Assembly: GCF_900103365.1 (NCBI RefSeq)
Contig: NZ_LT629703.1
Coordinates: forward strand, 62,001-126,000
Direction of reading: 5' to 3'
Origin: Afipia sp. GAS231
Lineage (GTDB): Bacteria; Pseudomonadota; Alphaproteobacteria; Rhizobiales; Xanthobacteraceae
Length of the DNA stretch: 64,000 bases
The position numbers and the translations under genes were made by a program. Shown piece by piece: positions 44,081 through 52,607 of this stretch (positions within the stretch are counted from its first letter, which is position 1; each line of letters starts with the position of its first letter). Below the pieces are notes generated by a model. It did no database searches, was not told the DNA's origin, and saw only the letters and a program-made list of their open reading frames with translations.

Positions 44081-44906
44081 CGATGACCGCGAGCTTGTTG
44101 GCCTGCGCCTTGTGATATTCGTGGCGAAAGCCTTGGCTGACCCACAGGCGTGACCGCCCGCGTGATCCCTCCCATCCGAGGCTTCCCATCGCTTCGGCGG
44201 CGGCAAGCTTGCGCCCAAGCTGGGTCCGCGACAGTTTTAGCCGCTGGGCGAGGCCGGTGACGGATGTGAGGTCGGTCAGGACACGATCGAGGCCGCCATC
44301 GCCTTGTTCGCAACCGACCATCAAACGATCCATCACGATTCCCCCCTCGTCGACCCAGGCCAACAGCGCGAAGGTCGGATCGGGCTGGCGGACCGTGTGC
44401 GACTCCAGGAGGCCATCGGCAATCAACGGCTGCAGCCGCCGAAGCGCTTGCGGATCGGCGCGAAGTGCCGTCGAACGGCCTCCGCCATCGAAGCCGTCGA
44501 GTGTCCCGAGATGCAGGATATGCCATTGAAACAGCGCCGCGAGGGTCACCTGCGAAGGCTCGTACGAGAGGTGGCGTCTGCTCTCGCTCCCCGGCACTGG
44601 CTGAATGACGCCGTACTTCACCATCTCGTCGCGAAACGCCACCGCCGTGTTCGGACTTGCGACCTTGTGGCGTGACACCAGATCGAGCAACTGCGCCGTC
44701 AACATACCGGCGCCGGGACCATCCGCGGCAACATTGCGGAAATATTGCGCGCATGCGGCATGGGCGATCAGCCAGCGCTGCCGGGTGCCAAACACCGATG
44801 CCAGCCGCGGGCTGGCGTCGTGGATTCCCAACAGCGATTGGGCGAGCTGCCGCACCGAGCGTTCGAGCGCGGCGTGCCCGAGAATGTCATCCGCATTGAA
44901 TGCCAT
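44043..44906 (-). CDS. Hypothetical protein with two possible winged-helix segments
   Basis: 287 residues from ATG 44906. I do not recognise the family. Visible: a helical N-terminus, a segment around LLDLVSRHKVASPNTAVAFRDEMVKYGVI (helix-turn-helix-like, residues about 73-101), and a second near DLTSVTGLAQRLKLSRTQLGRKL (about 216-238) followed by a GSRGRSRLWVS wing-like strand. This could make it a duplicated MarR-like regulator, but no DNA-binding proof exists. Its 3' end overlaps the start of the metallophosphoesterase gene. Confidence 0.7.
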   Translation of the reverse strand: MAFNADDILGHAALERSVRQLAQSLLGIHDASPRLASVFGTRQRWLIAHAACAQYFRNVAADGPGAGMLTAQLLDLVSRHKVASPNTAVAFRDEMVKYGVIQPVPGSESRRHLSYEPSQVTLAALFQWHILHLGTLDGFDGGGRSTALRADPQALRRLQPLIADGLLESHTVRQPDPTFALLAWVDEGGIVMDRLMVGCEQGDGGLDRVLTDLTSVTGLAQRLKLSRTQLGRKLAAAEAMGSLGWEGSRGRSRLWVSQGFRHEYHKAQANKLAVIDAACEACFMPRS

Positions 44907-44989
44907 TGAGTTCTCTGATCAGGGCGCGCGGCGATCCGGTATCGCAACGCGTTTCCGGCCGCCGCTCGTCCAGGCTTGGCCGCGCAACG

Positions 44990-45181
44990 CTAGCAGCCGG
45001 AATAACGGCGGTCCGGACTTTCCAGCTCCTTGAGATAGGCCAGGCCGTACTTCGTCAACTCACGTGAATCGGCCCTGCCCGCCTGGGACAAGGTACGGAG
45101 GTAGCGGCGTATCTTCAAGCTGGACTCGAAATCGAGGTCCCGGCCGTAAGCTCTGACGATGGCGGTCAAAACGTCTGTCAT
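44990..45181 (-). CDS. Small conserved-looking hypothetical protein (63 residues)
   Basis: ATG 45181 with GGGAGG-type purines just upstream on the minus strand is not obvious, but the product is ordered: MTDVLTAIVRAYGRDLDFES, KIRRYLRTLSQAG, ELTKYGLAYLKELESP, ending RRYSGC. It is all-helical, basic and cytoplasmic. I recall similar short proteins in Bradyrhizobium without known role. Confidence 0.55.
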   Translation of the reverse strand: MTDVLTAIVRAYGRDLDFESSLKIRRYLRTLSQAGRADSRELTKYGLAYLKELESPDRRYSGC

Positions 45182-45425
45182 GGGAGGCTTTGGGCGTTGA
45201 TTGGGCGTGCCTACGAAGTGTGCAGCGCACCATTTCTCGGGTCAACCGTCAACTGGACTTAGTGGTTAGGGTTGACCGTACCCCGCTTCACCGGCCATTC
45301 AGGATGCCCGCGCGTGGCAACCGCTACGTTGTCCTCATGGGACGGTCGATCATTTCGGCAGGACCGCTTCATTGAGCCATTTCGGCGGATCGAAACGCCG
45401 CCACTGCCGAGAAGGCGTACCGGAC
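45182..45425. promoter_or_regulatory. Intergenic spacer, probably divergent promoters
   Basis: About 240 bp between two divergent small genes. GTCAACC at 45241-45247 is complementary to GGTTGAC at 45270-45276, a possible operator-like inverted repeat. I see no other feature. Confidence 0.3.
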
Positions 45426-45587
45426 ATGTCGAAGCAACGATGGATACTGCTGGTGATCGCCGTGATCGTTTGCGGCGGGATTGGTATGGGAGCCCGGTAC
45501 TATCTGAGCAAATGCCACGGCATGGACGCCTGCGCGGCGGCTGACGCGGAAAGCCATGAAAGAGACAAGCCGAGCGAGCCTCAGTAG
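45426..45587 (+). CDS. Small single-pass membrane protein (53 residues)
   Basis: ATG 45426. One membrane helix (WILLVIAVIVCGGIGMGARYY) is followed by a short polar tail with cysteines (KCHGMDACAAADAES). It lies 38 bp before the CAP-domain gene and might share its transcript. Family not recognised; could be spurious. Confidence 0.4.
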   Translation: MSKQRWILLVIAVIVCGGIGMGARYYLSKCHGMDACAAADAESHERDKPSEPQ

Positions 45588-45625
45588 ATCCTTGGGAGCG
45601 TCGCGGTTCAGGAGTTGCAGGTAAA

Positions 45626-46162
45626 ATGCGGGTTACGACGAAACTCCTGCTGGGGCTGGCGCTCTGCCTCTCCGCTCCCGCTCTTGCACAAACGACCGAG
45701 CCCGCCGCGCTGATTTCCAGTTTCCGCGTCCAGCATCAGGAAGGCCGCGTCAAATCCGACGCCACGCTGAAGCGGATTGCGCAGGACCAGGCCAACGCCA
45801 TGGCTGCAAAAGGCAAGATGGACCATGACGTGCTCGGAGCTTTCAGTTCGCGCGTCGCGCCGGCGAATGCGGGACGGGCTGCGGAGAATATCGCGTACGG
45901 CTACGACAGCTTTCCGAGGACGCTGGATCAATGGATCAACTCCTCGGGCCATCGCAGGAACCTCTTGATGCATGAGGCGGAGCGGGTCGGCGTCGCCAGC
46001 GCGAGAAGCAGCGCTGACGGACGCACCTACTGGGCGATGGTGATCGCCGGCGGCTACGAGAAGCCGAAGCCGGCCGGGGCGAAGGCCAAAACCGCAGCGG
46101 CGAAGCCAAAAGCCCGGTCGCCACAAGCCTGCAGGTTGAAGCTGCTGGGTCTCTGTCTGTAG
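45626..46162 (+). CDS. Secreted CAP (SCP-like) domain protein
   Basis: 178 residues. Signal peptide MRVTTKLLLGLALCLSAPALA (cleavage near 21). The CAP domain has SFRVQHQEGRVKSDATLKRIAQDQANAMA, KMDHDVLGAFSSRV, AAENIAYGYDSFPRTLDQWINSSGHRRNLL and YWAMVIAGG. It carries the CAP histidine and glutamate positions (MDHD, AAENI, SGHRRNL). A lysine/alanine-rich tail follows. CAP proteins are extracellular; bacterial ones are of unknown or lipid/peptide-related function. Confidence 0.9.
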   Translation: MRVTTKLLLGLALCLSAPALAQTTEPAALISSFRVQHQEGRVKSDATLKRIAQDQANAMAAKGKMDHDVLGAFSSRVAPANAGRAAENIAYGYDSFPRTLDQWINSSGHRRNLLMHEAERVGVASARSSADGRTYWAMVIAGGYEKPKPAGAKAKTAAAKPKARSPQACRLKLLGLCL

Positions 46163-46352
46163 GCTCGCGGCGCGATCCGCCATAAACAAAAAGCGAACAA
46201 TGCGTTAAAACCTCCGGAAATGGTGAGTTCCCGCGCTTTCGTGGCCCCGCTTACCTTCGCAGGTGTTGCACAGCACCGCTGCGACCCGTTACGTTCTCGA
46301 CCGCGATGCTTCGGCCACGCACTCCGACCCGCTTGGAGACGGTGATCTGATC

Positions 46353-47633
46353 ATGAACCCGCGGTTGGCAACGATAGCGACGTTGGGCCGTGAGGTCGCG
46401 ATACCGGCCCTGGTGCTGGCGTGGATCGGGACCGCCAGTTTTGCCTCGATCGACAACACCCGCGCCACACCGGTTGCTGAACGTCTCGCGCCGTCATTGG
46501 CTGCTGACGTCAAGTTTGCCGATATCAAATCCGCCGACATCAAGAACGAGGCGAAGTTCTCCGACGCCAAAATCCCTGAAGTCGCGGCGCTCGACATCAA
46601 GGCCTCCGATGTCAAGGCCTCCGATGTCAAGACTTCGGACGTCAAACTCGCCGACACCCCGGTCGCAGCGAAACTGCCGCAGCTCGCATCTGCTGCGCCC
46701 GATTTCCCTCCTCCTTCTGATCTGTCGCTGCCGTCAGGCCCGTCGCTCGCCAGCATTCCGGCCACCGTGGTGGTAACCCCGGACGCAACGCCGGTGCCCG
46801 CGTCACGCGAGGCGGAACCGATCGTGACGGCGGCGCTGACGGATACATCGGAGAAGCTGTCGTCTGACGCACCGCCCGGCATCGCCGGCAATGCCGACGC
46901 GACGACTCCCAGCACGACGGTGCGTTCGGAAGTGGGTTCCGTGGAAGTGCTCGACGAGTGCTTCGTGATCGAAGCCTGCGTCGACCGTTATCTCTTTGCG
47001 CTCTATCAGCGCGCGCCCAAGGAAGACACCGTCGCGGTCGAAGACAGGCGTCAGGTGACGATCAAGCGCAAAGGAAAGACGGTGACGGTGACGCGGACCT
47101 TTACGCGGCGTGCCGATCAGGATTTTGCCTGGAAGGATCCCAAGGCTGCCGAAAAAGCCGGGATGTCGATGCCGCAATATGTGATCGGCGGCATGGATCG
47201 GGACTTCAAGATGAAGTTGTTTCGGCTGCTTCTCGCCGCCGAACAGGCAGGTCAGTATCCCGGCATCACCAGTGCTTTCCGCGACGACTATCGCCAGTCG
47301 ATCGCATCGGGCCTCAAGGCCGCCAGCGACCGCTCCTATCACGGCGGCAGTTTTCGCGGCGGCTACGGCCATGGGCTTGCCGCAGATATCATCAGCATCA
47401 ATGGCGCCACACGCGGGCAACGCCTGACGTCGACGCAGGCGTTCTGGAAATGGGTGGACGCCCACGGCAAGGACTACGGAATCGGACGCCCGTACCTGGA
47501 TCACGATCCGCCCCATGTCGGCCCGATCGACGGAAAGGAATATGCGGACAAGCACCCCGGTGCGGCACGCCGAGCGGAAGCAGCCTCGAAGCCGGCCCAC
47601 CGTGCAAAGCGCGTCAGAACGGCGAGATCGTAG
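46353..47633 (+). CDS. Envelope protein with ADVK repeats and an M15-like (DD-/LD-carboxypeptidase) domain
   Basis: 426 residues from ATG 46353 (an in-frame ATG-like start at 46263 exists). N-terminal membrane anchor or signal (about 14-32); residues 51-102 consist of short (S/A)D(V/I)K repeats; a linker rich in Pro/Ser/Thr follows. The C-terminal domain (about 205-395) has TSAFRDDYRQSIASGLKAAS, SYHGGSFRGGYGHGLAADI and RPYLDHDPPHVGPIDG, matching the H-x-D and D...H metal ligands of M15 peptidases that trim peptidoglycan peptides. The direct target is unproven. Confidence 0.75.
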   Translation: MNPRLATIATLGREVAIPALVLAWIGTASFASIDNTRATPVAERLAPSLAADVKFADIKSADIKNEAKFSDAKIPEVAALDIKASDVKASDVKTSDVKLADTPVAAKLPQLASAAPDFPPPSDLSLPSGPSLASIPATVVVTPDATPVPASREAEPIVTAALTDTSEKLSSDAPPGIAGNADATTPSTTVRSEVGSVEVLDECFVIEACVDRYLFALYQRAPKEDTVAVEDRRQVTIKRKGKTVTVTRTFTRRADQDFAWKDPKAAEKAGMSMPQYVIGGMDRDFKMKLFRLLLAAEQAGQYPGITSAFRDDYRQSIASGLKAASDRSYHGGSFRGGYGHGLAADIISINGATRGQRLTSTQAFWKWVDAHGKDYGIGRPYLDHDPPHVGPIDGKEYADKHPGAARRAEAASKPAHRAKRVRTARS

Positions 47634-47636
47634 CAG

Positions 47637-48428
47637 GTGCATTCGCTCGCCCGATGGCTGACCGCGCTCGGCGTCGCCGTCCTGCTCGCAATTAGCCCCG
47701 CCTCCGCCACCGACATCCGTGTCATGATCTCGGCCGGCTTCCACGGCGTCTATGCCGAACTCGCGCCGGCGTTCGAACGCGCCAGCGGCCACCATCTCGT
47801 CACGACGCGCGGCCCGTCAATGGGCGACTCGCCGGAGTCTATTCCGTCGCGGCTGGCGCGCGGCGAGGCTGCCGACGTCGTGATCCTCGATGGCGGGGCG
47901 GCCGATGAACTCGGCAAGCGTGGACTGGTTCAAGCCGCCACCAAAACCGAGCTGGCGCGCTCGCTGATCGGAATGGTGGTGCAGGCCGGCGCCGAAAAAC
48001 CCGACATCGGCAGCGTCGAGGCGCTCAAGCGCACGCTAAAGGCAGCGAAGTCGATCGCCTATTCGGACAGCGGCAGCGGCACGTATCTTTCGACAAAACT
48101 GTTCGTCCAGCTCGGCATTGCCGAGGCCATCGCCGGCAAGAGCCGAAAGATACGCGGGCCCCCGTCCGGCGAGCCGGTGGCCGCGGTGGTGGCGCGCGGC
48201 GAGGCCGAGCTCGGATTCCAGCAGGTCGCCGAACTGATTCACGTCCCCGGCATTACCTTTGTCGGCGCACTGCCGGCCGAGGTGCAGCCGGGGTTTTCCT
48301 TTGCGGGCGTCCTCACGCAGAACACGCAGCAGCGTGAGGCGGCCTCAGCTCTGCTTCGCTTCCTCAGCTCGTCGGAGGCGGAGCCGGTCATTTCGAAGGG
48401 CGGGCTGATGCCGATCGCGGGGCGATAA
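47637..48428 (+). CDS. ModA-like periplasmic substrate-binding protein
   Basis: 263 residues from GTG 47637, 3 nt after the previous stop, so probably coupled to it. Signal peptide to about 25 (AISPASATDIRV). Type 2 binding-protein fold: SAGFHGVYAELAPAFERASGHHL, GEAADVVILDGGAADELGKRGLV, SIAYSDSGSGTYLSTKL, VVARGEAELGFQQVAELIHV. Molybdate-binding ModA proteins share this pattern, but oxyanion ligands are not verified. No transporter genes are adjacent. Confidence 0.85.
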   Translation: MHSLARWLTALGVAVLLAISPASATDIRVMISAGFHGVYAELAPAFERASGHHLVTTRGPSMGDSPESIPSRLARGEAADVVILDGGAADELGKRGLVQAATKTELARSLIGMVVQAGAEKPDIGSVEALKRTLKAAKSIAYSDSGSGTYLSTKLFVQLGIAEAIAGKSRKIRGPPSGEPVAAVVARGEAELGFQQVAELIHVPGITFVGALPAEVQPGFSFAGVLTQNTQQREAASALLRFLSSSEAEPVISKGGLMPIAGR

Positions 48429-48454
48429 CCCGCCACCGCATGACTTCCACCGAT

Positions 48455-48562
48455 CTATTTGAGCGACGTGCTGATCACGGTGAATTTCGTGCGCAGCGCC
48501 GAGCCGACGCCCGTGACGGCGGTGATGATCGCAATGGCGATGCCCGCGGCGATTGGGCCATA
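48455..48562 (-). pseudogene. Remnant of a Flp/Fap-type pilin (C-terminal half)
   Basis: Minus-strand translation from 48562 reads YGPIAAGIAIAIITAVTGVG then SALRTKFTVISTSLK and a TAG at 48455. This is the conserved C-terminus of Flp pilins, which normally continue from ...ESGATAIEYGLIAAG. Upstream the frame degenerates (a +1 frame retains RESTARP-like residues), and no start codon or prepilin cleavage site is intact. It is too short to be a functional pilin and no tad genes are near. Confidence 0.7.
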
Positions 48563-48777
48563 CCGGACAAGGCCGCGCGGTACTCTCGCGGTACGCCCCC
48601 GCAAAGGTTAATTTAATTAATCAAGGCTCATCGAATGGAAGCGGCCGCCTGGCTTTCGTACGACGTCGCTCTCGCGGTCATTGTCACCGTCAGTTGATCG
48701 CGAGTGATCGGTTTGAAACTGGTTTGCAGCGCAGCGCATACCTATCTCGCAAAAGCGAACAAGCCCAGGAAGCCAAC

Positions 48778-49029
48778 GTGAAACCCGATAACCAACAACC
48801 ATCCATCGCCTTGTTGCCCGCCGCGATCGCCGCAGTGCTGGCAGCGATTGGCGTGGCCGGAATGATTTTCGTGTTCGTTTCGGCGGAGCAGATTGCCGAT
48901 GGCAATGTCGGCATGAAGTCGACAGACGCGGCCTATCGTGCCGGCGCGACCATTACGCCGACGTCGCCGAATGCAGCCCGGCCGTCGCCGTCGATCATGG
49001 TTGCTGACGAGGTCCGGAAGGATCTCTGA
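48778..49029 (+). CDS. Small single-pass membrane protein (83 residues)
   Basis: GTG 48778 has AGGA 7 nt upstream. The product has one strong membrane helix (SIALLPAAIAAVLAAIGVAGMIFVFV, about 9-35) and a soluble tail (AEQIADGNVGMKSTDAAYRAG...VADEVRKDL). A longer frame from 48553 encodes unconvincing sequence. Family not recognised. Confidence 0.55.
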   Translation: MKPDNQQPSIALLPAAIAAVLAAIGVAGMIFVFVSAEQIADGNVGMKSTDAAYRAGATITPTSPNAARPSPSIMVADEVRKDL

Positions 49030-49184
49030 GCCCGTTGCGAGCGTTGACCCGCGACAGGCGCCGCCTGGACCGCCTTTCGAATGGGCACCAGGGCTCGCAG
49101 TCCGGCCGTGACGAATGGCGATTTCGACCTATAATGCGCGTCAGGGGCTGTTCCGAAGCTGAGCTGACACGATGCGGGGTCCTC

Positions 49185-49442
49185 ATGCCGAAAAAGGGAA
49201 TCACCGGCCACGACGAGTGGGTTGTCACCGAAGCGCTGGCGACGGCGCTGGTCGCGCTCGAGCAACTTGAGCCGACCCAGCAATCCCAGCAGCAGATGGA
49301 CGACATCCGCAAAATGCTGGCCGCGAAATGCCAACCGGGAACCTTCAACCTGCATCTGGCCCAGGCCAAGTGCCGCCTGTTTCCGAACGGGGATCGCGGC
49401 GACATCTACCGCGAATACGGGTTTGAGGACCGCGAGGTCTAA
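49185..49442 (+). CDS. Small conserved-looking hypothetical protein (85 residues)
   Basis: ATG 49185. The product is cytoplasmic, with a long helical stretch (WVVTEALATALVALEQLEPTQQSQQQMDDIRKML), a cysteine-containing middle (KCQPGTFNLHLAQAKCRLFP) and an acidic end (DIYREYGFEDREV). In-frame ATG 49134 would add 17 residues. Family not recognised. Confidence 0.6.
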   Translation: MPKKGITGHDEWVVTEALATALVALEQLEPTQQSQQQMDDIRKMLAAKCQPGTFNLHLAQAKCRLFPNGDRGDIYREYGFEDREV

Positions 49443-49711
49443 GTCTACGCAATCTGCGGAAACCTGATTGCTGCGCCAACCGGTTCCACCCTCGGATCAA
49501 GTCCGAGGGCATGCTTGGCTTGAAAGCGCTTTGCAATTTAAGAGAACAGCCGAGCGCTGGTCGCCCTGGGGTAGGTGAAAGGCGCCGCACCCGGCTGTCC
49601 GACCGCGCGGCGGAGCGGCCGCTTTGATAGAAATACCAGAGACTTAAAGAAGCGTCTTCATGATATGCACGAGGTAGCTGCAGTTACACTGGAGCCTTCA
49701 ATGCGCGGCGC
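49443..49711. repeat. Gene-free stretch with a 24-bp repeat, copy 1
   Basis: The 24 bases at 49493-49516 are identical to 59125-59148. Inside, CTCGGA/TCCGAG at 49491-49507 forms a small hairpin. The flanking bases are also similar in both copies (GG-TTCCACCC before, GAAA-CGC after). The rest of this spacer shows nothing recognisable. Confidence 0.6.
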
Positions 49712-50128
49712 TCAGCAGCCCCGGCAAATCCCCGTAAAGCTACTGGTCTGCGCCCGCCCGCGGCGGCGCACGGGCTTTCTGGTCTCGATGCCGCGGGCAC
49801 TGAACCGCGGTGACTCGCTCGCATAAGACGGCATCACAACGCGCGACCGCGACGCCGATGGCGACGACGACGTTACCGAGCCGTAGGACGTCGGCGGGGC
49901 CGGCGCGTTGGTGCCAAGCGGCGGCATTCTGCTGGCGTTGCCGATGCCGCTGGGGTCGGAAAGAACGCTCGGATTGGCGGGGCCGGTCGGGATGCCCGAG
50001 ATCGCCGAACTGCCGGCGCCGGCCGAACCGGCCGGCGGGACCAACTGCGCGAAGGCACAGGATGCGAGCGGGCCGGCTGATATTAGCGAAACGGCGATGG
50101 CGCCGACCAGCGCCGAAATGCGGGACAT
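49712..50128 (-). CDS. Small secreted Ser/Pro-rich protein
   Basis: 138 residues from ATG 50128 (GGAGAG 7 nt upstream). Signal peptide about 1-28 (ISALVGAIAVSLISAGPLASCAFAQ). The rest is low-complexity, rich in Ser, Pro and Gly (SAGAGSSAISGIPTGPANPS, SSSPSASRSRVV), ending in a basic patch and CRGC. Function unknown; a disordered envelope protein is the likeliest reading. Confidence 0.6.
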   Translation of the reverse strand: MSRISALVGAIAVSLISAGPLASCAFAQLVPPAGSAGAGSSAISGIPTGPANPSVLSDPSGIGNASRMPPLGTNAPAPPTSYGSVTSSSPSASRSRVVMPSYASESPRFSARGIETRKPVRRRGRAQTSSFTGICRGC

Positions 50129-50278
50129 TGAGGGTCTCTCCATGAGCTCCAGGTGCAACGATAATGTAGGGCGCGCGTTCCCGTAACCAAACCCCGCTCT
50201 CCGTCATTTAACGGTGTAGGCGTTCGCGCGGGAATCAGACCTACTCCGTGCACCATCACGCTTTGGGATTTTGGCGGA

Positions 50279-50539
50279 ATGAACCAGCCCGAGATCTTCG
50301 ATCGCGATTTGCGTGATCGCGATATCAGAGCCTTGCAGGAATGGCTGCGCTCCGCCTGGCGGCAGCTCGGCGATCACTCCCTCACCACCTTCGACCGCCG
50401 CGAATTGCGCAACCAGATGAAGCAGTGCAGCGCCGACCTGAAAGCGCACCTCATGAGGCTCGAAGCGCAGCAGCAGCCGGCGCGCGACGCCAACCGGCCC
50501 TTGGCCCGACCTGATCTGCGCATTCTGGCCGGAGGCTGA
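50279..50539 (+). CDS. Small hypothetical protein (86 residues), helical
   Basis: ATG 50279. Helical and charged: DRDIRALQEWLRSAWRQLGDH, RRELRNQMKQCSADLKAHLMRL, with an Arg/Pro-rich tail. Cytoplasmic. Divergent from the Ser/Pro-rich secreted protein. Family not recognised. Confidence 0.6.
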   Translation: MNQPEIFDRDLRDRDIRALQEWLRSAWRQLGDHSLTTFDRRELRNQMKQCSADLKAHLMRLEAQQQPARDANRPLARPDLRILAGG

Positions 50540-50602
50540 CGCTGGCAGGCTGCGCCGTCTCGCTTTATGGTCACCCGCGCGGCTGGGAGACGAGGATTTG
50601 CG

Positions 50603-51241
50603 ATGGCGAGAGCGGGCATCTGTCTGGCGGCACTGGGTGCCATGTTCGCCTCGGCCGTTTCGGCCGAAGGTCCGTCCTCCACCGCATTCAAGGTGATCTC
50701 GCCGATCTTCGGCCAGCTCGTCATGTTCTCGATGCCACAGGCTTTTGTCGTGGTCGGCGAGAGCACCAACGGGCCGAGCTATATCCGCGAAGCCGTGCTG
50801 AAGGGCGAGACCGCGAGCAGCTGGACCCAGATGATTACGGTGACCGGCGCCAAGGGACTGGTTGCCAACCCCAAGGTAACACCCGAGGCCTTTGCCGCCT
50901 CGATCGCCGGCGGGTTCAAGTCCGCCTGCCCTGACACGTTCGTCGCCAAGGGAGTGGGTTCCGCCAAATTCGGCGATCAGGACGGCTATGTGGCGCTGGC
51001 AAGCTGCGGCAGCGTCGTCTCCGCACCCGACAAGCACAGCGAAACCGCACTGGTCGTCGCCGTCAAAGGCAGCGCCGATTACTACACGCTGCAATGGGCC
51101 GAACGCGGGCCCGCCTCCGGCAAGCCCGTCATCGACGAGGCGAAATGGCTGGAGCGGCTGCACCAGTTGCAGCCGATCCGGCTCTGCCCGATCGTATCGG
51201 GCGAAGCCGCGCCCTACCCGAGCTGCGTCAACAGGAGCTAA
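50603..51241 (+). CDS. Secreted hypothetical protein (212 residues)
   Basis: ATG 50603 begins a signal peptide (ARAGICLAALGAMFASAVSA, cleavage about 22). The mature part is alpha/beta-like (FKVISPIFGQLVMFSMPQAFVVV, SWTQMITVTGAKGLVANP, FAASIAGGFKSACPDTFVA, SETALVVAVKGSADYYTLQWAE) with four cysteines, two in CPDTF/ASCGS and two near the end (LCPIVS, SCVNRS). It resembles short periplasmic proteins of Rhizobiales lacking a name. Confidence 0.75.
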   Translation: MARAGICLAALGAMFASAVSAEGPSSTAFKVISPIFGQLVMFSMPQAFVVVGESTNGPSYIREAVLKGETASSWTQMITVTGAKGLVANPKVTPEAFAASIAGGFKSACPDTFVAKGVGSAKFGDQDGYVALASCGSVVSAPDKHSETALVVAVKGSADYYTLQWAERGPASGKPVIDEAKWLERLHQLQPIRLCPIVSGEAAPYPSCVNRS

Positions 51242-51391
51242 CCCCGCCCCCCTGAACCGGGCGCCCTGCGCGCCTTGTTGATAACCCCGCGGCCCCCGGC
51301 CCCGCGGCGGGACAGGCGGCCGGGGTGTGCTATCGGCATATCGGCCTGAACCGATTTCCACTGGAAATCGCTCTAACGACGGAAAGAACAC

Positions 51392-51991
51392 ATGCGGATC
51401 ACGCTCGTCGGTTCCCGCCACTTCGGCGTGACGACCTTCAATATGCTGCGCCAGCACGGGGTCGATATCGTGCGCGTGGTCGTTCACGACGGCGAAGACC
51501 GGCTGGCCGCGACAGCCAAGGCCGCCGGTGTTGAGGTCGTGGTGCAGGCCGACCCGAAGTTCGTGGCCGCCAGTGAGATCGCTGCCAATACCGACCTGAT
51601 CGTCACCGCCCACAGCCACGCCCGCGTCATCCGGGAAGCGCTGGCCGCGGCCAGGCTCGGCGGCATCGGCTACCACCCCTCGCTGCTGCCGCGCCACCGC
51701 GGCATCGCCGCGGTCGAGTGGACCATCAGGGAACGCGACCCGATCGCGGGCGGCACCGTCTATCACCTCGCCGACCGCATGGACGCCGGCGCGATCGCCG
51801 CCCAGGAATGGGTGTTCGTCAAGAAGGGCGAAACCGCCCGGGAGCTGTGGGAACGGGCGCTGGCGCCGCTCGGCTACAAGCTGCTCGCCGAGGTCATCGA
51901 CTACGCCAAAACCCACAAAAACCTGCCGGCCAAGCCCCAGGACGAGCAATTTGCCACCCGGGCGCCGGCACTGGTCGACGCCAAGGTCTAA
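51392..51991 (+). CDS. Stand-alone formyltransferase-fold protein
   Basis: 199 residues. The formyl_trans_N fold is clear: MRITLVGSRHFGVTTFNMLR, DLIVTAHSHARVI, the loop GIGYHPSLLPRHRGIAAVEW with the catalytic His, and GGTVYHLADRMDAGAIAAQE with the Asp. Methionyl-tRNA formyltransferase adds a C-terminal tRNA-binding domain, absent here; PurN is a similar size but differs in motifs. The formyl acceptor is unknown; sugar or amino-acid derivatives are possible. Confidence 0.85.
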   Translation: MRITLVGSRHFGVTTFNMLRQHGVDIVRVVVHDGEDRLAATAKAAGVEVVVQADPKFVAASEIAANTDLIVTAHSHARVIREALAAARLGGIGYHPSLLPRHRGIAAVEWTIRERDPIAGGTVYHLADRMDAGAIAAQEWVFVKKGETARELWERALAPLGYKLLAEVIDYAKTHKNLPAKPQDEQFATRAPALVDAKV

Positions 51992-52060
51992 ATGGCGCCG
52001 AACCGGCCGATTCGGGCCCCGAATCGGACGGAACGGGGTTAATTTCCGCGTTCCCGGACC

Positions 52061-52086
52061 GGAACCAAATTCACCTTGATGTGTTT
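52061..52086 (+). promoter_or_regulatory. Possible EcfG (general stress sigma)-type promoter
   Basis: GGAAC at 52061-52065, 17 nt, then GTTT at 52083-52086, close to the alphaproteobacterial EcfG pattern GGAAC-N16/17-CGTT (the C is a T here). It lies about 100 bp upstream of the small secreted protein gene at 52187. Confidence 0.3.
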
Positions 52087-52186
52087 GACTCCACAGGAAC
52101 TTTTTACATTGGTGCGACGCACCAAAGTTTGAACACATTGTGCCCGGATAAGGCGCGCTATCACACACATTTCAAGGAATTGATCC

Positions 52187-52540
52187 ATGCGCACCAATCG
52201 CATTCGCGACCTGTTTTTTGCTTCGCTCGCTGCCTCTGCCTTCGTGGTTTCGGCTGCCCCCGTTTCCGCCCAGCAGCCCTATGACGGTCTTTGGCAGGTG
52301 ACTGTGGTGACCAAAAGCGGAAGTTGCGATGCGCAGACCACTTCAACCGTGAACGTCACCGACGGCAAGATCTCGGGCGGCCCGGTTTCCGGCACTGTCG
52401 GCAGCGGGGGACTTGTGCGAGTCTCGATCAATGGTGCATATGCGAACGGTCAACTCAGTGGCAATTCCGGATCGGGGAAGTGGAATGGTGCATCATCTGG
52501 CGTTCCGTGCAGCGGTCGATGGGAAGCATCCCGTCAGTAA
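52187..52540 (+). CDS. Small secreted beta-rich protein (117 residues)
   Basis: ATG 52187 after AAGGA. Signal peptide MRTNRIRDLFFASLAASAFV...SAQQ (cleavage near 28). The mature protein is short beta strands with a disulfide-suited Cys pair: YDGLWQVTVVTKSGSC, VTDGKISGGPVSGTVG, VRVSINGAYANGQLSGN, SSGVPCSGRWEASRQ. It recalls the small OMP-like or lipocalin-type proteins frequent in Bradyrhizobium. The next gene encodes a similar kind of protein. Confidence 0.75.
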   Translation: MRTNRIRDLFFASLAASAFVVSAAPVSAQQPYDGLWQVTVVTKSGSCDAQTTSTVNVTDGKISGGPVSGTVGSGGLVRVSINGAYANGQLSGNSGSGKWNGASSGVPCSGRWEASRQ

Positions 52541-52607
52541 GAAAAACCGGTCAACTGGACTATTCGCCCAAACGCGGCGGCTGACATTCGCAGCCGTCGC
52601 TTTTTTT

